This document shows, piece after piece, positions 33,671 through 41,497 of a DNA stretch of 64,000 nt (position 1 is the stretch's first letter; every line of letters starts with the position of its first letter). Origin of the DNA: Catellatospora bangladeshensis (GTDB lineage: Bacteria > Actinomycetota > Actinomycetes > Mycobacteriales > Micromonosporaceae); NCBI RefSeq assembly GCF_016862575.1, contig NZ_BONF01000044.1, forward strand, positions 43,613-107,612. Direction: 5' to 3'. Under the pieces are notes generated by a model. The model made no database searches. It saw only the letters and a list, made by a program, of their open reading frames with translations, and was not told where the DNA came from. Made by a program: the position numbers and the translations under genes.

Positions 33671-35077
33671 TCAGTGGCCGAGTTCCACGTTCTCCAGCAC
33701 ACCGAGGGCGTCGGGGACCAGCACGGCGGCCGAGTAGTAGGCGCTGACCAGGTACGACATGACGGCCTTGTCGTTGATGCCCATGAACCGCACGGACAGG
33801 CTGGGCTGGTACTCGTCCGGCAGGCCGGTCTGGTGCAGGCCGATCACGCCCTGCTCCTCCATGCCGAGCCGCATCACGATGATCGACGTGGTGCGGTTCG
33901 AGGTGACCGGGATCTTGTTGCAGGGCAGCAGCGGCACGCCCCGCCACGCGGGCACGGTGTGCCCGTTGAGCTCGGCGCCCTGCGGGTAGATGCCCCGCCG
34001 GGTGCACTCCCGCCCGAACGCGGCGATGGCCTGCGGGTGCGCCAGGAACACGTGCGAGCTGCGCCGCCGGCAGAGCAGCTCGTCCAGGTCGTCGGGCGTG
34101 GGCGGGCCGGTGCGGGTGTGGATGCGCTGTTTGAGGTCGGCGTTGTGGAGCAGGCCGAACTCCCTGTTGTTGATCAGCTCGTGCTCCTGGCGTTCCTTGA
34201 GCGCCTCGATGGTCAGCCGCAGCTGCTCCTCGATCTGGTTCATCGGCTCGTTGTAGAGGTCGGCCACGCGCGTGTGCACCTGGAGCACGGTCTGCGCGAC
34301 GCTGAGCTCGTACTCCCGCGGGGTCAGCTCGTAGTCGACGAACGTGCCGGGCAGCTGGGCCTCGCCGACGTGGCCCGCGGAGATCTCGATCGCCGCCTCG
34401 CCGTGTTTGTTCTGCGCGGGCACCGGGTTGGCCTGCAGCCGGCGTACGTGCTCGCGCAGCGCGTCGGACTGCTGCACCACCTCGTCGAACGCGGCCCGGC
34501 TCAGCGACAGCACGATGCAGCTGGTGACCGCCTTGACGGTGACCTCCCAGGTGGTGCCGTGCCGGGTGAGCGCCTGGTCGCCGAAGTACTCCCCGTCGGC
34601 CAGCACGCCGAGCACGATCTTGTCGCCGTACTTGCCGGTGCCCAGCCGGTTGACCTTGCCGTGGGCGATCAGGTGCACCTGGTCGGCGGGGCGTCCCGCC
34701 TCGACGATGACGTCGCCGGGGGCGTATTCGGCCTGGGTGAACCGGTCCGCCAGCGTGCCCAGGACCGGCAGGTCCTCGAAGCCGCGCAGCAGCGGCAGCT
34801 CGCACAGCTCCGGCGGCACCACCTTCACCTGGGCTCCGATCGAGGTGAAGCTGACCCGGCCGTCGCCGACGGCGTAGCTCAGCCGCCGGTTGACCCGGAA
34901 CGTGCCGCCCTTGACCTGCACCCACGGCAGCATGCGCAGCAGCCACCGGGACGAGATCTCCTGCATCTGCGGCGCCGACTTCGTCGTCGTCGCCAGGTTG
35001 CGAGCCGCGGCGACCGCGAGACTCGACTGTGCCTGTCCAACCTCGACTTCCGCGGAGGAATCCACAGACACCACCAT
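33671..35077 (-). CDS. eshA: Family 2B encapsulin nanocompartment shell protein (EshA type)
   Basis: A 468-residue protein. It has a HK97-type capsid fold split by a cyclic-nucleotide-binding-like domain at about 90-215 ([40 protein letters not shown]), the arrangement that defines family 2B. Shell signatures include [40 protein letters not shown] and [20 protein letters not shown]. EshA of Streptomyces has the same layout. The phosphate-binding cassette reads FGDQAL with no arginine at the usual place, so nucleotide binding is doubtful. It should assemble into an icosahedral shell that encloses the polyprenyl synthase encoded next. A perfect 24-bp palindrome lies 22 bp before its ATG. Confidence 0.92.
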   Translation of the reverse strand: MVVSVDSSAEVEVGQAQSSLAVAAARNLATTTKSAPQMQEISSRWLLRMLPWVQVKGGTFRVNRRLSYAVGDGRVSFTSIGAQVKVVPPELCELPLLRGFEDLPVLGTLADRFTQAEYAPGDVIVEAGRPADQVHLIAHGKVNRLGTGKYGDKIVLGVLADGEYFGDQALTRHGTTWEVTVKAVTSCIVLSLSRAAFDEVVQQSDALREHVRRLQANPVPAQNKHGEAAIEISAGHVGEAQLPGTFVDYELTPREYELSVAQTVLQVHTRVADLYNEPMNQIEEQLRLTIEALKERQEHELINNREFGLLHNADLKQRIHTRTGPPTPDDLDELLCRRRSSHVFLAHPQAIAAFGRECTRRGIYPQGAELNGHTVPAWRGVPLLPCNKIPVTSNRTTSIIVMRLGMEEQGVIGLHQTGLPDEYQPSLSVRFMGINDKAVMSYLVSAYYSAAVLVPDALGVLENVELGH

Positions 35078-35098
35078 CACCCACCTCTGGTAGTACGA

Positions 35099-35122
35099 AC
35101 CGGCGGGAGATCTCCCGCCGGT
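35099..35122. promoter_or_regulatory. Perfect 24-bp palindrome upstream of the encapsulin gene
   Basis: The left arm ACCGGCGGGAGA (35099-35110) is followed with no loop by its exact reverse complement (35111-35122). It ends 22 bp before the shell ATG. It could be a repressor site or, if transcribed, a leader hairpin. Confidence 0.65.
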
Positions 35123-35223
35123 ATGTCCGGTTCGCACTAATTCTTAGCTGCCAGGTGGTATGAACGAAAGGTCTGGAACTGGTGATCGTGCTCTGTTAGG
35201 GTGCGGCTCGTACCGGACCTGAC

Positions 35224-35267
35224 CAAGGCTCCGTCCATGCCGGGTGAGCGGCGCGAACGGAGCCTTG
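35224..35267. terminator. Terminator-like hairpin
   Basis: CAAGGCTCCGT (35224-35234) and ACGGAGCCTTG (35257-35267) form an 11-bp stem. It follows the STAS-like gene, which ends at 35291 on the reverse strand, and precedes the encapsulin promoter region. Confidence 0.6.
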
Positions 35268-35290
35268 ATCGTGCCCGGCGGCGGGCCGGG

Positions 35291-35689
35291 TCAGCCGGTG
35301 CGCAGCCAGTCCCGCACCGACTGCATCGAGTCGAAGTACGCCGTGGGGAACGTCGCCGGTCCCTCGGGCGAGGGTTCGGCCTCGGCCGCCTCGGCGGGGC
35401 GCATCAGGAAGGCCAGCTTCGCCACGCCCGCCCGGTCGAAGCAGGGCGTGACGTTGGCGTCGTACCAGCCGTCGAAGTCCGCGTCCGGGCGGTGGTGCAG
35501 GTCGCGGGCGTCGACCACGACGTACTTCGTCGGCATCTGCTCGGCGGTCTGCGCGAACCGGGCCATCAGCGCCTTGAAGTCGGCCTCGCTGATGTGGTCG
35601 GTCGCCGCCGACCAGGTCAGCTCCAGCACGCCCACCCCGCCGTCGTGGCTGATCGTGCCGTATTCGTCATGGTAGATCGAGTTCGACAT
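35291..35689 (-). CDS. STAS/SpoIIAA-like small protein
   Basis: A 132-residue protein with alternating strands and helices: IYHDEYGTISHDGGVGVLEL, KYVVVDARDLHHRP and VAKLAFLMRP fit the SpoIIAA-like/SEC14-STAS fold used by small regulators. No phospho-serine motif of true anti-anti-sigma factors is obvious. It starts 23 nt before the end of the SDR gene, so the two are co-translated. Role unknown. Confidence 0.6.
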   Translation of the reverse strand: MSNSIYHDEYGTISHDGGVGVLELTWSAATDHISEADFKALMARFAQTAEQMPTKYVVVDARDLHHRPDADFDGWYDANVTPCFDRAGVAKLAFLMRPAEAAEAEPSPEGPATFPTAYFDSMQSVRDWLRTG

Positions 35690-36452
35690 GCCGCTCCTTC
35701 CCGTGCTCGCGGTGCGCCGCGACGCTCTCGCTGAGCCCCTGCTCGCCGCCGCTGACCTCGACGATCTGCCCGGTCACGGCGCTGGAGGCGTCCGCGCACA
35801 GCCACGCCACGGTGGCGGCGACCTCGTCCACCGTCACCGGCCGGCCCAGCGCGTTCGCGTGGTACATCGGCCCCGTGGACAGGCGGGTGGCGCGCACGTG
35901 GTTGACCCGGATGCCGTTCGGGCCGTACTCGCTGGCCATGCTGCGGGCCAGGGCCTCCAGCGCGCCCGCGACGGCGCCCAGCGCGCCGGTGTGCGGGCGG
36001 CCGCTGCTGCCGTTGGTGGAGGCGATGGTGACGATCGAGCCGCGCCCGGCCGGGACCATCACCCGGGCCGCCTCGCGCGAGGTCAGGAACTGCGCGCCGA
36101 CCACCTCGCCCAGCACGTCGGTGAAGACCGCCGGGTCCAGCTCGCGATACGGCACGCCCATGCCCGCGCTGTTGGCGGGCACCTCGAAGCCGTTGAAGGA
36201 CGCGTCGAGCGGGCCCTTCGAGACGACCGCGTTGACGTATTCGCGTACGTGGTAGGGGTCGGTCGGATCCACCGTGGCCGAATGCGCCTCGCCGCCGTCG
36301 GCCCGGATCTTCTCGGCGAGGGCCTCCACCGCCTCGGTGTCCAGCCCGCTGACCCAGACCTCGGCGCCCTGCCGTGCCAGGTGGCGGGCGACCATCTCGC
36401 CGAGCTTCTCGTCCGCCGCGAAGACCGTCGCACGTTTGCCGGAGAGCATCAT
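35667..36452 (-). CDS. SDR-fold protein with degenerate active site
   Basis: A 261-residue protein with the overall pattern of short-chain dehydrogenases: a first strand and helix (ATVFAADEKLGEMVARHLAR), SIVTIASTNGSSG at the catalytic Ser strand, and the end VTGQIVEVSGG. Key residues are missing. The TGxxxGIG loop reads FAADEKLG, the NNAG block reads FNGFEVP, and the YxxxK motif is replaced by HTGALGAVAGAL. It is therefore probably not an active NAD(P)-dependent dehydrogenase and may be a binding or regulatory protein. Its gene overlaps the STAS-like gene by 23 nt. Confidence 0.75.
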   Translation of the reverse strand: MMLSGKRATVFAADEKLGEMVARHLARQGAEVWVSGLDTEAVEALAEKIRADGGEAHSATVDPTDPYHVREYVNAVVSKGPLDASFNGFEVPANSAGMGVPYRELDPAVFTDVLGEVVGAQFLTSREAARVMVPAGRGSIVTIASTNGSSGRPHTGALGAVAGALEALARSMASEYGPNGIRVNHVRATRLSTGPMYHANALGRPVTVDEVAATVAWLCADASSAVTGQIVEVSGGEQGLSESVAAHREHGKERHVELDLP

Positions 36453-36577
36453 CCTCGTCCCCTCCCGCGGGGCCGGCGGGCGCGCTGCCGCACGCCTCCC
36501 TCACCGGAATCGTGCCACGGCGGCAGCGCCTGTCATGGCTTCTTTTCAAGTATGTGAATGTCCCGTAAGCTGCTTTC

Positions 36578-36589
36578 GGGAGCGCTCCC
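36578..36589. promoter_or_regulatory. CebR-type LacI operator before the GH3 gene
   Basis: GGGAGCGCTCCC is a perfect 12-bp palindrome that matches the core of the cellobiose-responsive CebR box of streptomycetes. It lies about 139 bp before the GH3 start. No cebR gene is in the window. Confidence 0.7.
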
Positions 36590-36727
36590 ATTGGCGACAC
36601 CGGGCACCGCCGAGCGCACCGTCACCCGCCGTCGCGGCCGCCGATCAGGGCCGTGGCCGGGCGACCCACCGCGGCGGGCCCGGTCCTCCGGCGTCCCGCC
36701 TGTCCCCGTACCGGAACAGGAATGGAC

Positions 36728-39463
36728 ATGAAGCTCCTGCGCCTGAGCGTGCTCACCGGCACGCTGCTCGCGACCCTCGCCGTGGCGCCGCCCGCGAGCG
36801 CCGCCGCGCTGCCGTACCAGGACCCCGCCCTGCCCGTGGCCACCCGGGTCGCCGACCTGATGTCGCGCCTCACGCTGGACGAGAAGCTCGGCCAGATGAC
36901 CCAGGCCGAACGCGCCTCCGTCAGCAACTCCGACATCACGCAGTACCGGCTCGGCTCGGTGCTGTCCGGCGGCGGCTCCGCGCCCGGCTCGAACAACGCC
37001 ACCGGGTGGGCCGACATGACCGACGGCTTCCAGAACGCCGCGCTGGCCACGCCGCTGGGCATCCCGCTGCTGTACGGTGCCGACGCCGTGCACGGCCACA
37101 ACAACGTGGTCGGCGCGACGATCTTCCCGCACAACATCGGACTCGGCGCGACCCGCGACCCCGACCTCGTCCAGCAGATCGGCCGCGCGGTCGCCGAGGA
37201 GGTCACCGCGACCGGCGTCGACTGGGACTTCGCGCCCTGCCTGTGCGTCGCCCGCAACGACCGCTGGGGCCGCACCTACGAGTCCTTCGGCGAGAAGCCC
37301 GAGCTGGTCGGCTCGATGGCGACCATCGTCACCGGCCTGCAGGGCAGCTCGCTCGGCGGCACCGCGTCGGTGCTGGCCACGGCCAAGCACTACCTCGGCG
37401 ACGGCGGCACCACCAACGGCACCGACCAGGGCAACACCCAGCTGTCCGAGGCCGAGCTGCGCGCGATCCACCTGCCGCCGTTCCAGGCCGCCATCCAGCG
37501 CGGCGTCGGCTCGGTGATGATCTCCTACAGCAGCTGGAACGGCAGCAAGCTGCACGGCAACCAGTACCTGATCACCACGGTGCTCAAGGGCGAGCTGGGC
37601 TTCTCCGGCATCGTCGTCTCCGACTGGAACGGCATCGACCAGATCGACGGTGCCACCGGCATGAGCGCTACCGACGTACGCAGCGCGGTCAACGCGGGCA
37701 TCGACATGGTCATGGTGCCCACCGCCTGGAAGTCGTTCATCGATCTGCTGCGCGCCGAGGTCAACGCGGGCCGCGTCAGCACCTCCCGCATCGACGACGC
37801 GGTGCGCCGCATCCTGACCAAGAAGTTCGAGCTGGGCCTGTTCGAGCGGCCGCTCGCCGACCGCTCGTTCCTGGCCACCTTCGGCGGCTCGGCGCACCGC
37901 GCCCTGGCCCGCCAGGCCGTCGCCAAGTCGCAGGTCGTGCTCAAGAACGCGGGCAACGTGCTGCCGATCGCGCCCTCCGGCGGCAAGATCTTCGTGGCCG
38001 GGCGGCACGCCGACAACATCGGCCTGCAGAGCGGCGGCTGGACCGTCTCCTGGCAGGGCGCGTCCGGCAACACCACCCCGGGCACCACGATCCTGCAGGG
38101 CATCCGTAACACCGTCGGCTCCGGCGCCACCGTCACCTACAACGCGAGCGGCAGCGGCATCGACAGTTCGTACCGGGTCGCCATCGCGGTCGTCGGCGAG
38201 CAGCCGTACGCCGAGGGCCAGGGCGACCGCCCCAGCGGCATGGGCCTGGACAGCACCGACCTGAACACGCTCACCACCCTGCGCAACGCGGGCGTGCCGG
38301 TCGTCGTCGTACTCGTCTCCGGCCGCCCGCTGGACATCGCGTCGCAGCTGGGCAACTGGAACGGCCTCGTGGCCGCCTGGCTGCCGGGCACCGAGGGGCA
38401 GGGCGTGGCCGACGTGCTGTTCGGCGCGGTGCAGCCCACCGGCAAGCTGCCGATGACCTGGATGAGCAGCGCGAGCCAGCAGCCCATCAACGACGGCGAC
38501 GGCAAGACCCCGCTGTTCGCATACGGCTACGGCCTGTCCTACGGCGCCCCGGCCGACACCACGCCGCCCTCGGCCCCCGGCACGCCCACCGCCTCGAACG
38601 TGACCGCCTCCTCGGCCACCCTGTCCTGGGCGGCCTCGACCGACAACGTCGGCGTCAGCGGGTACGAGGTGGTCCGTGTCCAGGGGACCGGCGAGACCGT
38701 GCTCGCCTCGTCCGCCACGGCCACGGCCACGCTGACCGGTCTGTCAGCCTCGACCGCGTACACCTTCGCGGTGTACGCCAAGGACGCCGCCGGCAACCGG
38801 TCCACCCGTTCGGGCACCGTCAACGTGGCCACGTCCCCCAGCGCCGACGGGTATCCGCCGACGGTCCCCGCCAACCTGGCCGCATCGAACGTCACCAGCA
38901 GCGGCGCGACGCTGACCTGGACCGCGTCGACCGACGACACCGGCGTCACCGGCTACGACGTGTTCCGCGCCGTGGGCGCCAGCGGGGGCACGTTCAGCCA
39001 GGTCGGCACGGCGACCGGGACGACCTATACGGCCACCGGCCTGCAGCCGTCGGGCACGTACCGCTTCTACGTCCGGGCCCGCGACGCGGCCGGCAACGTC
39101 TCCGCCAACTCCAACACCGTCGTGGTGACCACCGGCGGCAGCGGCGGCACGTGCCGCGTCGGCTGGGTGCCGAACACCTGGGGCAACGGCTTCACGGCCA
39201 ACGTCACCATCTACAACCTCGGCACCACGACGATCAACGGCTGGACGCTGACCTGGACCTTCAGTGGCAATCAGCAGGTCACCAGCGCCTGGAACGCCAC
39301 CGTCACCCAGTCCGGCGCGGCCGTAACCGCCCGCGACGTCGGCTGGAACGGCACCATCGCCCCGAACGGCAACGCCCAGTTCGGCTTCCAGGGCACCTAC
39401 TCCGGCACCAACTCCACCCCCACCCTCTTCACCCTCAACAACACCCCCTGCGTCGTCTCCTGA
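36728..39463 (+). CDS. Secreted GH3 beta-glucosidase/exo-glucanase with two FN3 domains and CBM2
   Basis: A 911-residue exported enzyme. A Sec signal peptide (KLLRLSVLTGTLLATLAVAP then ASA-A) precedes the GH3 N-terminal barrel, with KHYLGDGGT and the nucleophile Asp in IVVSDWNGID, and the GH3 C-terminal domain (about 390-610). Two fibronectin-III modules follow (about 618-805) and a cellulose-binding CBM2 at the end (CRVGWVPNTWGNGFTANVTI with conserved Trp). It should release glucose from cellodextrins or related glucans at the cell surface. ATG 36728 is preferred; ATG 36722 is equally in frame. The CebR-type box upstream fits cellulose-linked control. Confidence 0.92.
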   Translation: MKLLRLSVLTGTLLATLAVAPPASAAALPYQDPALPVATRVADLMSRLTLDEKLGQMTQAERASVSNSDITQYRLGSVLSGGGSAPGSNNATGWADMTDGFQNAALATPLGIPLLYGADAVHGHNNVVGATIFPHNIGLGATRDPDLVQQIGRAVAEEVTATGVDWDFAPCLCVARNDRWGRTYESFGEKPELVGSMATIVTGLQGSSLGGTASVLATAKHYLGDGGTTNGTDQGNTQLSEAELRAIHLPPFQAAIQRGVGSVMISYSSWNGSKLHGNQYLITTVLKGELGFSGIVVSDWNGIDQIDGATGMSATDVRSAVNAGIDMVMVPTAWKSFIDLLRAEVNAGRVSTSRIDDAVRRILTKKFELGLFERPLADRSFLATFGGSAHRALARQAVAKSQVVLKNAGNVLPIAPSGGKIFVAGRHADNIGLQSGGWTVSWQGASGNTTPGTTILQGIRNTVGSGATVTYNASGSGIDSSYRVAIAVVGEQPYAEGQGDRPSGMGLDSTDLNTLTTLRNAGVPVVVVLVSGRPLDIASQLGNWNGLVAAWLPGTEGQGVADVLFGAVQPTGKLPMTWMSSASQQPINDGDGKTPLFAYGYGLSYGAPADTTPPSAPGTPTASNVTASSATLSWAASTDNVGVSGYEVVRVQGTGETVLASSATATATLTGLSASTAYTFAVYAKDAAGNRSTRSGTVNVATSPSADGYPPTVPANLAASNVTSSGATLTWTASTDDTGVTGYDVFRAVGASGGTFSQVGTATGTTYTATGLQPSGTYRFYVRARDAAGNVSANSNTVVVTTGGSGGTCRVGWVPNTWGNGFTANVTIYNLGTTTINGWTLTWTFSGNQQVTSAWNATVTQSGAAVTARDVGWNGTIAPNGNAQFGFQGTYSGTNSTPTLFTLNNTPCVVS

Positions 39464-39465
39464 CG

Positions 39466-39517
39466 AAGGAAGGGCACCTTCTTAACGCTATGCGTAGAAG
39501 AAGGTGCCCTTCTTAAC
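39466..39517. repeat. AAGAAGGTGCCCTT repeat, inverted pair (family D, copy 1)
   Basis: AAGGGCACCTTCTT (39470-39483) and AAGAAGGTGCCCTT (39498-39511) form a perfect 14-bp stem with a 14-nt loop, right after the GH3 stop. It probably serves as its terminator. Confidence 0.8.
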
Positions 39518-39564
39518 GTGTCCCGGGGTGGCCGCTCCGGTCGCGCCGGTGACCCGCCGCCAAC

Positions 39565-39638
39565 ATCGCTCGACTTGCCTGGCACATGGGCGAATGCGGG
39601 CTCAAGATACGCCCGTGTGCCAGGCAAGTCGGACGATC
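39565..39638. repeat. Palindromic repeat family B, copy 2
   Basis: Arms TCGACTTGCCTGGCAC and GTGCCAGGCAAGTCGG flank a loop with CTCAAGATACGCCC. It lies between convergent genes and next to family D copy 1. Confidence 0.8.
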
Positions 39639-39666
39639 ATCGGGCCGGGTGGGCGGGGGAGTGGCG

Positions 39667-40203
39667 TCAGCCGAGCATGGACTCGTAGACGTCGCCGGCC
39701 TCGGACACCGGGCGGTAGCGGTCGTCGGCGGCCGAGGCGTGCAGGACCGGCAGCAGTTCCTCGGCCGAGGGCAGGTTCAGCGCGGCGCGCAGCCGGGCCC
39801 GGTCGTCGTCGAGCTCGGGCCAGTCCTCCCGGATCTCGCTGTCCGCGAAGGCGAGCCACTCCCGCAGCGCCGCCCCGTCACCGAGCGGCATCGACGTCGC
39901 GTCGTGCAGGCTGGACAGCCCCACCACCAGCGCCAGCGCGGTACGCAGATCCGGCGCGATCAGCCCGCCCTCGCCCTCGGACCCGGCGTACACCACCGGC
40001 CTGCTCGCCGCGGGCGGCCCTGCCAGCAGGAACGCCCCGCCGGACGCGTCCCCCGCGATCATCTCCAGCGCCCCGCCGTCGCGCAGCGCGACCACCTCGG
40101 CAGGCCCGTTGACAGCACGCTCCAGGTCGAAGTCGAACCGCACCAGCATCTCCGCGATGCCGGCGTCCTCCCGAATGGCGCGCAGCAGCTCCTCATCACT
40201 CAT
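39667..40203 (-). CDS. Hypothetical protein, SUKH-like character
   Basis: A 178-residue acidic protein. GGALEMIAGDASGGAFLLAG and RPVVYAGSEGEGGLIAPDLR followed by a LALVVGLSSL helix recall the SMI1/KNR4 (SUKH) superfamily, often immunity proteins against polymorphic toxins, but the match is by eye and weak. No toxin gene is adjacent. It stands alone with repeat elements on both sides. Confidence 0.6.
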   Translation of the reverse strand: MSDEELLRAIREDAGIAEMLVRFDFDLERAVNGPAEVVALRDGGALEMIAGDASGGAFLLAGPPAASRPVVYAGSEGEGGLIAPDLRTALALVVGLSSLHDATSMPLGDGAALREWLAFADSEIREDWPELDDDRARLRAALNLPSAEELLPVLHASAADDRYRPVSEAGDVYESMLG

Positions 40204-40251
40204 CCCCGCACCCTAGATCCCACCCCTGTCATCACCCCCGCCCCAAGATCA

Positions 40252-40326
40252 CGTCGATCTTGCGCGAAGTGTTGCCCTTTTGCCCGTTTGGAGTGTGTCG
40301 TCGGCACAGTACACGCAAGATCGACG
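40252..40326. repeat. Palindromic repeat family C, copy 2
   Basis: CGTCGATCTTGCGCGAAGTG at the left faces TACACGCAAGATCGACG at the right. It lies just after the OsmC gene stop on the reverse strand. Confidence 0.7.
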
Positions 40327-40339
40327 CGGGAGAGGGGGG

Positions 40340-40741
40340 TCAGGGGTGGGGGAGGATTTGGAGGGTTTGGGTGCCTTCGCGGAGGGCGCGGCCGACGGTG
40401 CAGTGGTTTTCGTGGACTCGGTGGGCTACGGCTTCGAAGACCTCGCGGGCCTTGTCGTCGCCGGGGGGTAGTTCGATCTCGTAGGTGGCGGTGATGGGGC
40501 CTAGTTTGGTGGGGGCGACCTTTTCCGCGTCCACCTGGACGGCGAGTTTGAGGAGGCGGTGGCCGCGTTTGGCGGTCAGGGGCTCGATGGTGACGATCTC
40601 GCAGCCGCCGAGTGCCACCAGGAGCAGCTCGACGGGGGAGAAGACACCCTCCTGATCGGAGCTGCCCACGGCGACCGAGGCGCCCCGCTCGTTGGTCGCC
40701 AGGAAGCCGTCCTCGGTGCGCTCGACCCGTACCTTTGCCAT
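40340..40741 (-). CDS. OsmC/Ohr-family peroxidase-like protein
   Basis: A 133-residue protein with both redox cysteines of the family, one in LVALGGCEIVT and one in ENHCTVGRAL. OsmC proteins reduce organic hydroperoxides with lipoyl or thiol donors. The ATG at 40741 has a reverse-strand TAGCAT -10 box (40749-40754) 7 nt upstream, so it is probably leaderless. It is a stand-alone gene on the same strand as the YdeI-like gene behind it. Confidence 0.88.
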   Translation of the reverse strand: MAKVRVERTEDGFLATNERGASVAVGSSDQEGVFSPVELLLVALGGCEIVTIEPLTAKRGHRLLKLAVQVDAEKVAPTKLGPITATYEIELPPGDDKAREVFEAVAHRVHENHCTVGRALREGTQTLQILPHP

Positions 40742-40748
40742 GATCGCA

Positions 40749-40754
40749 ATGCTA
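40749..40754 (-). promoter_or_regulatory. -10 box of the leaderless osmC-like gene
   Basis: The reverse strand reads TAGCAT, 7 nt before the ATG at 40741, with no ribosome site between. Confidence 0.5.
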
Positions 40755-40775
40755 CCGGCGCGGGCGGGTCCGTGT

Positions 40776-41351
40776 TCAGGGGTAGATCTTCCGGCCCTCG
40801 GCGAGCATGGCGACGAACTGCGCGATGCGGCGGGCGCGGGTCTCGGGGCGCTTGGCATCGTGGATGCGGTGCAGGATGGTGAACCGGTTGGTGCGGTTCA
40901 GTTCGGCGAAGGAGCGCGCCGCGGCGGGGTCGGCGGCGATCGCCTCGGCCAGGTCGGCGGGGACCTCGGCGGTGCGCGGGCTGTCGTATGCCGCGTCCCA
41001 GCGCCCGTCGGCTTTGGCGCGCTCGATCTCGGCGAGTCCGGCGGGGCGCATGCGGCCCTGCTCGATCAGTGCCGCGACCTTCTCCCGGTTGACCTTCGAC
41101 CAGCGGCTGCGTGCCCGGCGCGGGGTGAACTTCTGCACCCAGTGGGTGTCGTCGAGCGCTGCCTTCTGCCCGTCGATCCAGCCGTGGCACAGCGCCACGT
41201 CCAGCGCCTGGGGGTAGTCGAGGGCGACCACGCCGGGGCGCTTCCTGGCCAGTTTGAGCCAGACGCCGGGGCTGGCGGCGGGCTGCGCGGCGAGCCACTG
41301 CTCGAAGTCCTCGGCCGAAGCGAAGGACAGGGTGGGGAGGTCGGCGGCCAT
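40776..41351 (-). CDS. YdeI/OmpD-associated family protein
   Basis: A 191-residue protein of the YdeI family: FASAEDFEQWLAAQPAASPG, the central ALDVALCHGWIDGQKAALDD with FTPRRARSRWSKVN, and the C-terminal AELNRTNRFTILHRIHDAKR. The family is linked in other bacteria to envelope stress and peptide resistance, but its activity is not established. ATG 41351 is the best start; TTG 41363 is possible. Confidence 0.87.
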   Translation of the reverse strand: MAADLPTLSFASAEDFEQWLAAQPAASPGVWLKLARKRPGVVALDYPQALDVALCHGWIDGQKAALDDTHWVQKFTPRRARSRWSKVNREKVAALIEQGRMRPAGLAEIERAKADGRWDAAYDSPRTAEVPADLAEAIAADPAAARSFAELNRTNRFTILHRIHDAKRPETRARRIAQFVAMLAEGRKIYP

Positions 41352-41403
41352 CCCGGAAGTCAAGCACGAGGGTCCGACAGGAGCCCGCCACCGGAGGTGG
41401 GGA

Positions 41404-41455
41404 GTTAAGAAGGTGCCCTTCCTATACGCATAGCGTTAAGAAGGTGCCCTTCCTT
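41404..41455. repeat. AAGAAGGTGCCCTT repeat, direct pair (family D, copy 2)
   Basis: GTTAAGAAGGTGCCCTTCCT occurs at 41404-41423 and again at 41435-41454. Here the units are in the same direction, unlike copy 1, and lie in a divergent promoter region. Each unit is itself a small imperfect hairpin. Confidence 0.8.
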
Positions 41456-41497
41456 CGGGGATGTGTGAGAAGAAGGGGGCTCGGGTATAGCGACCCC

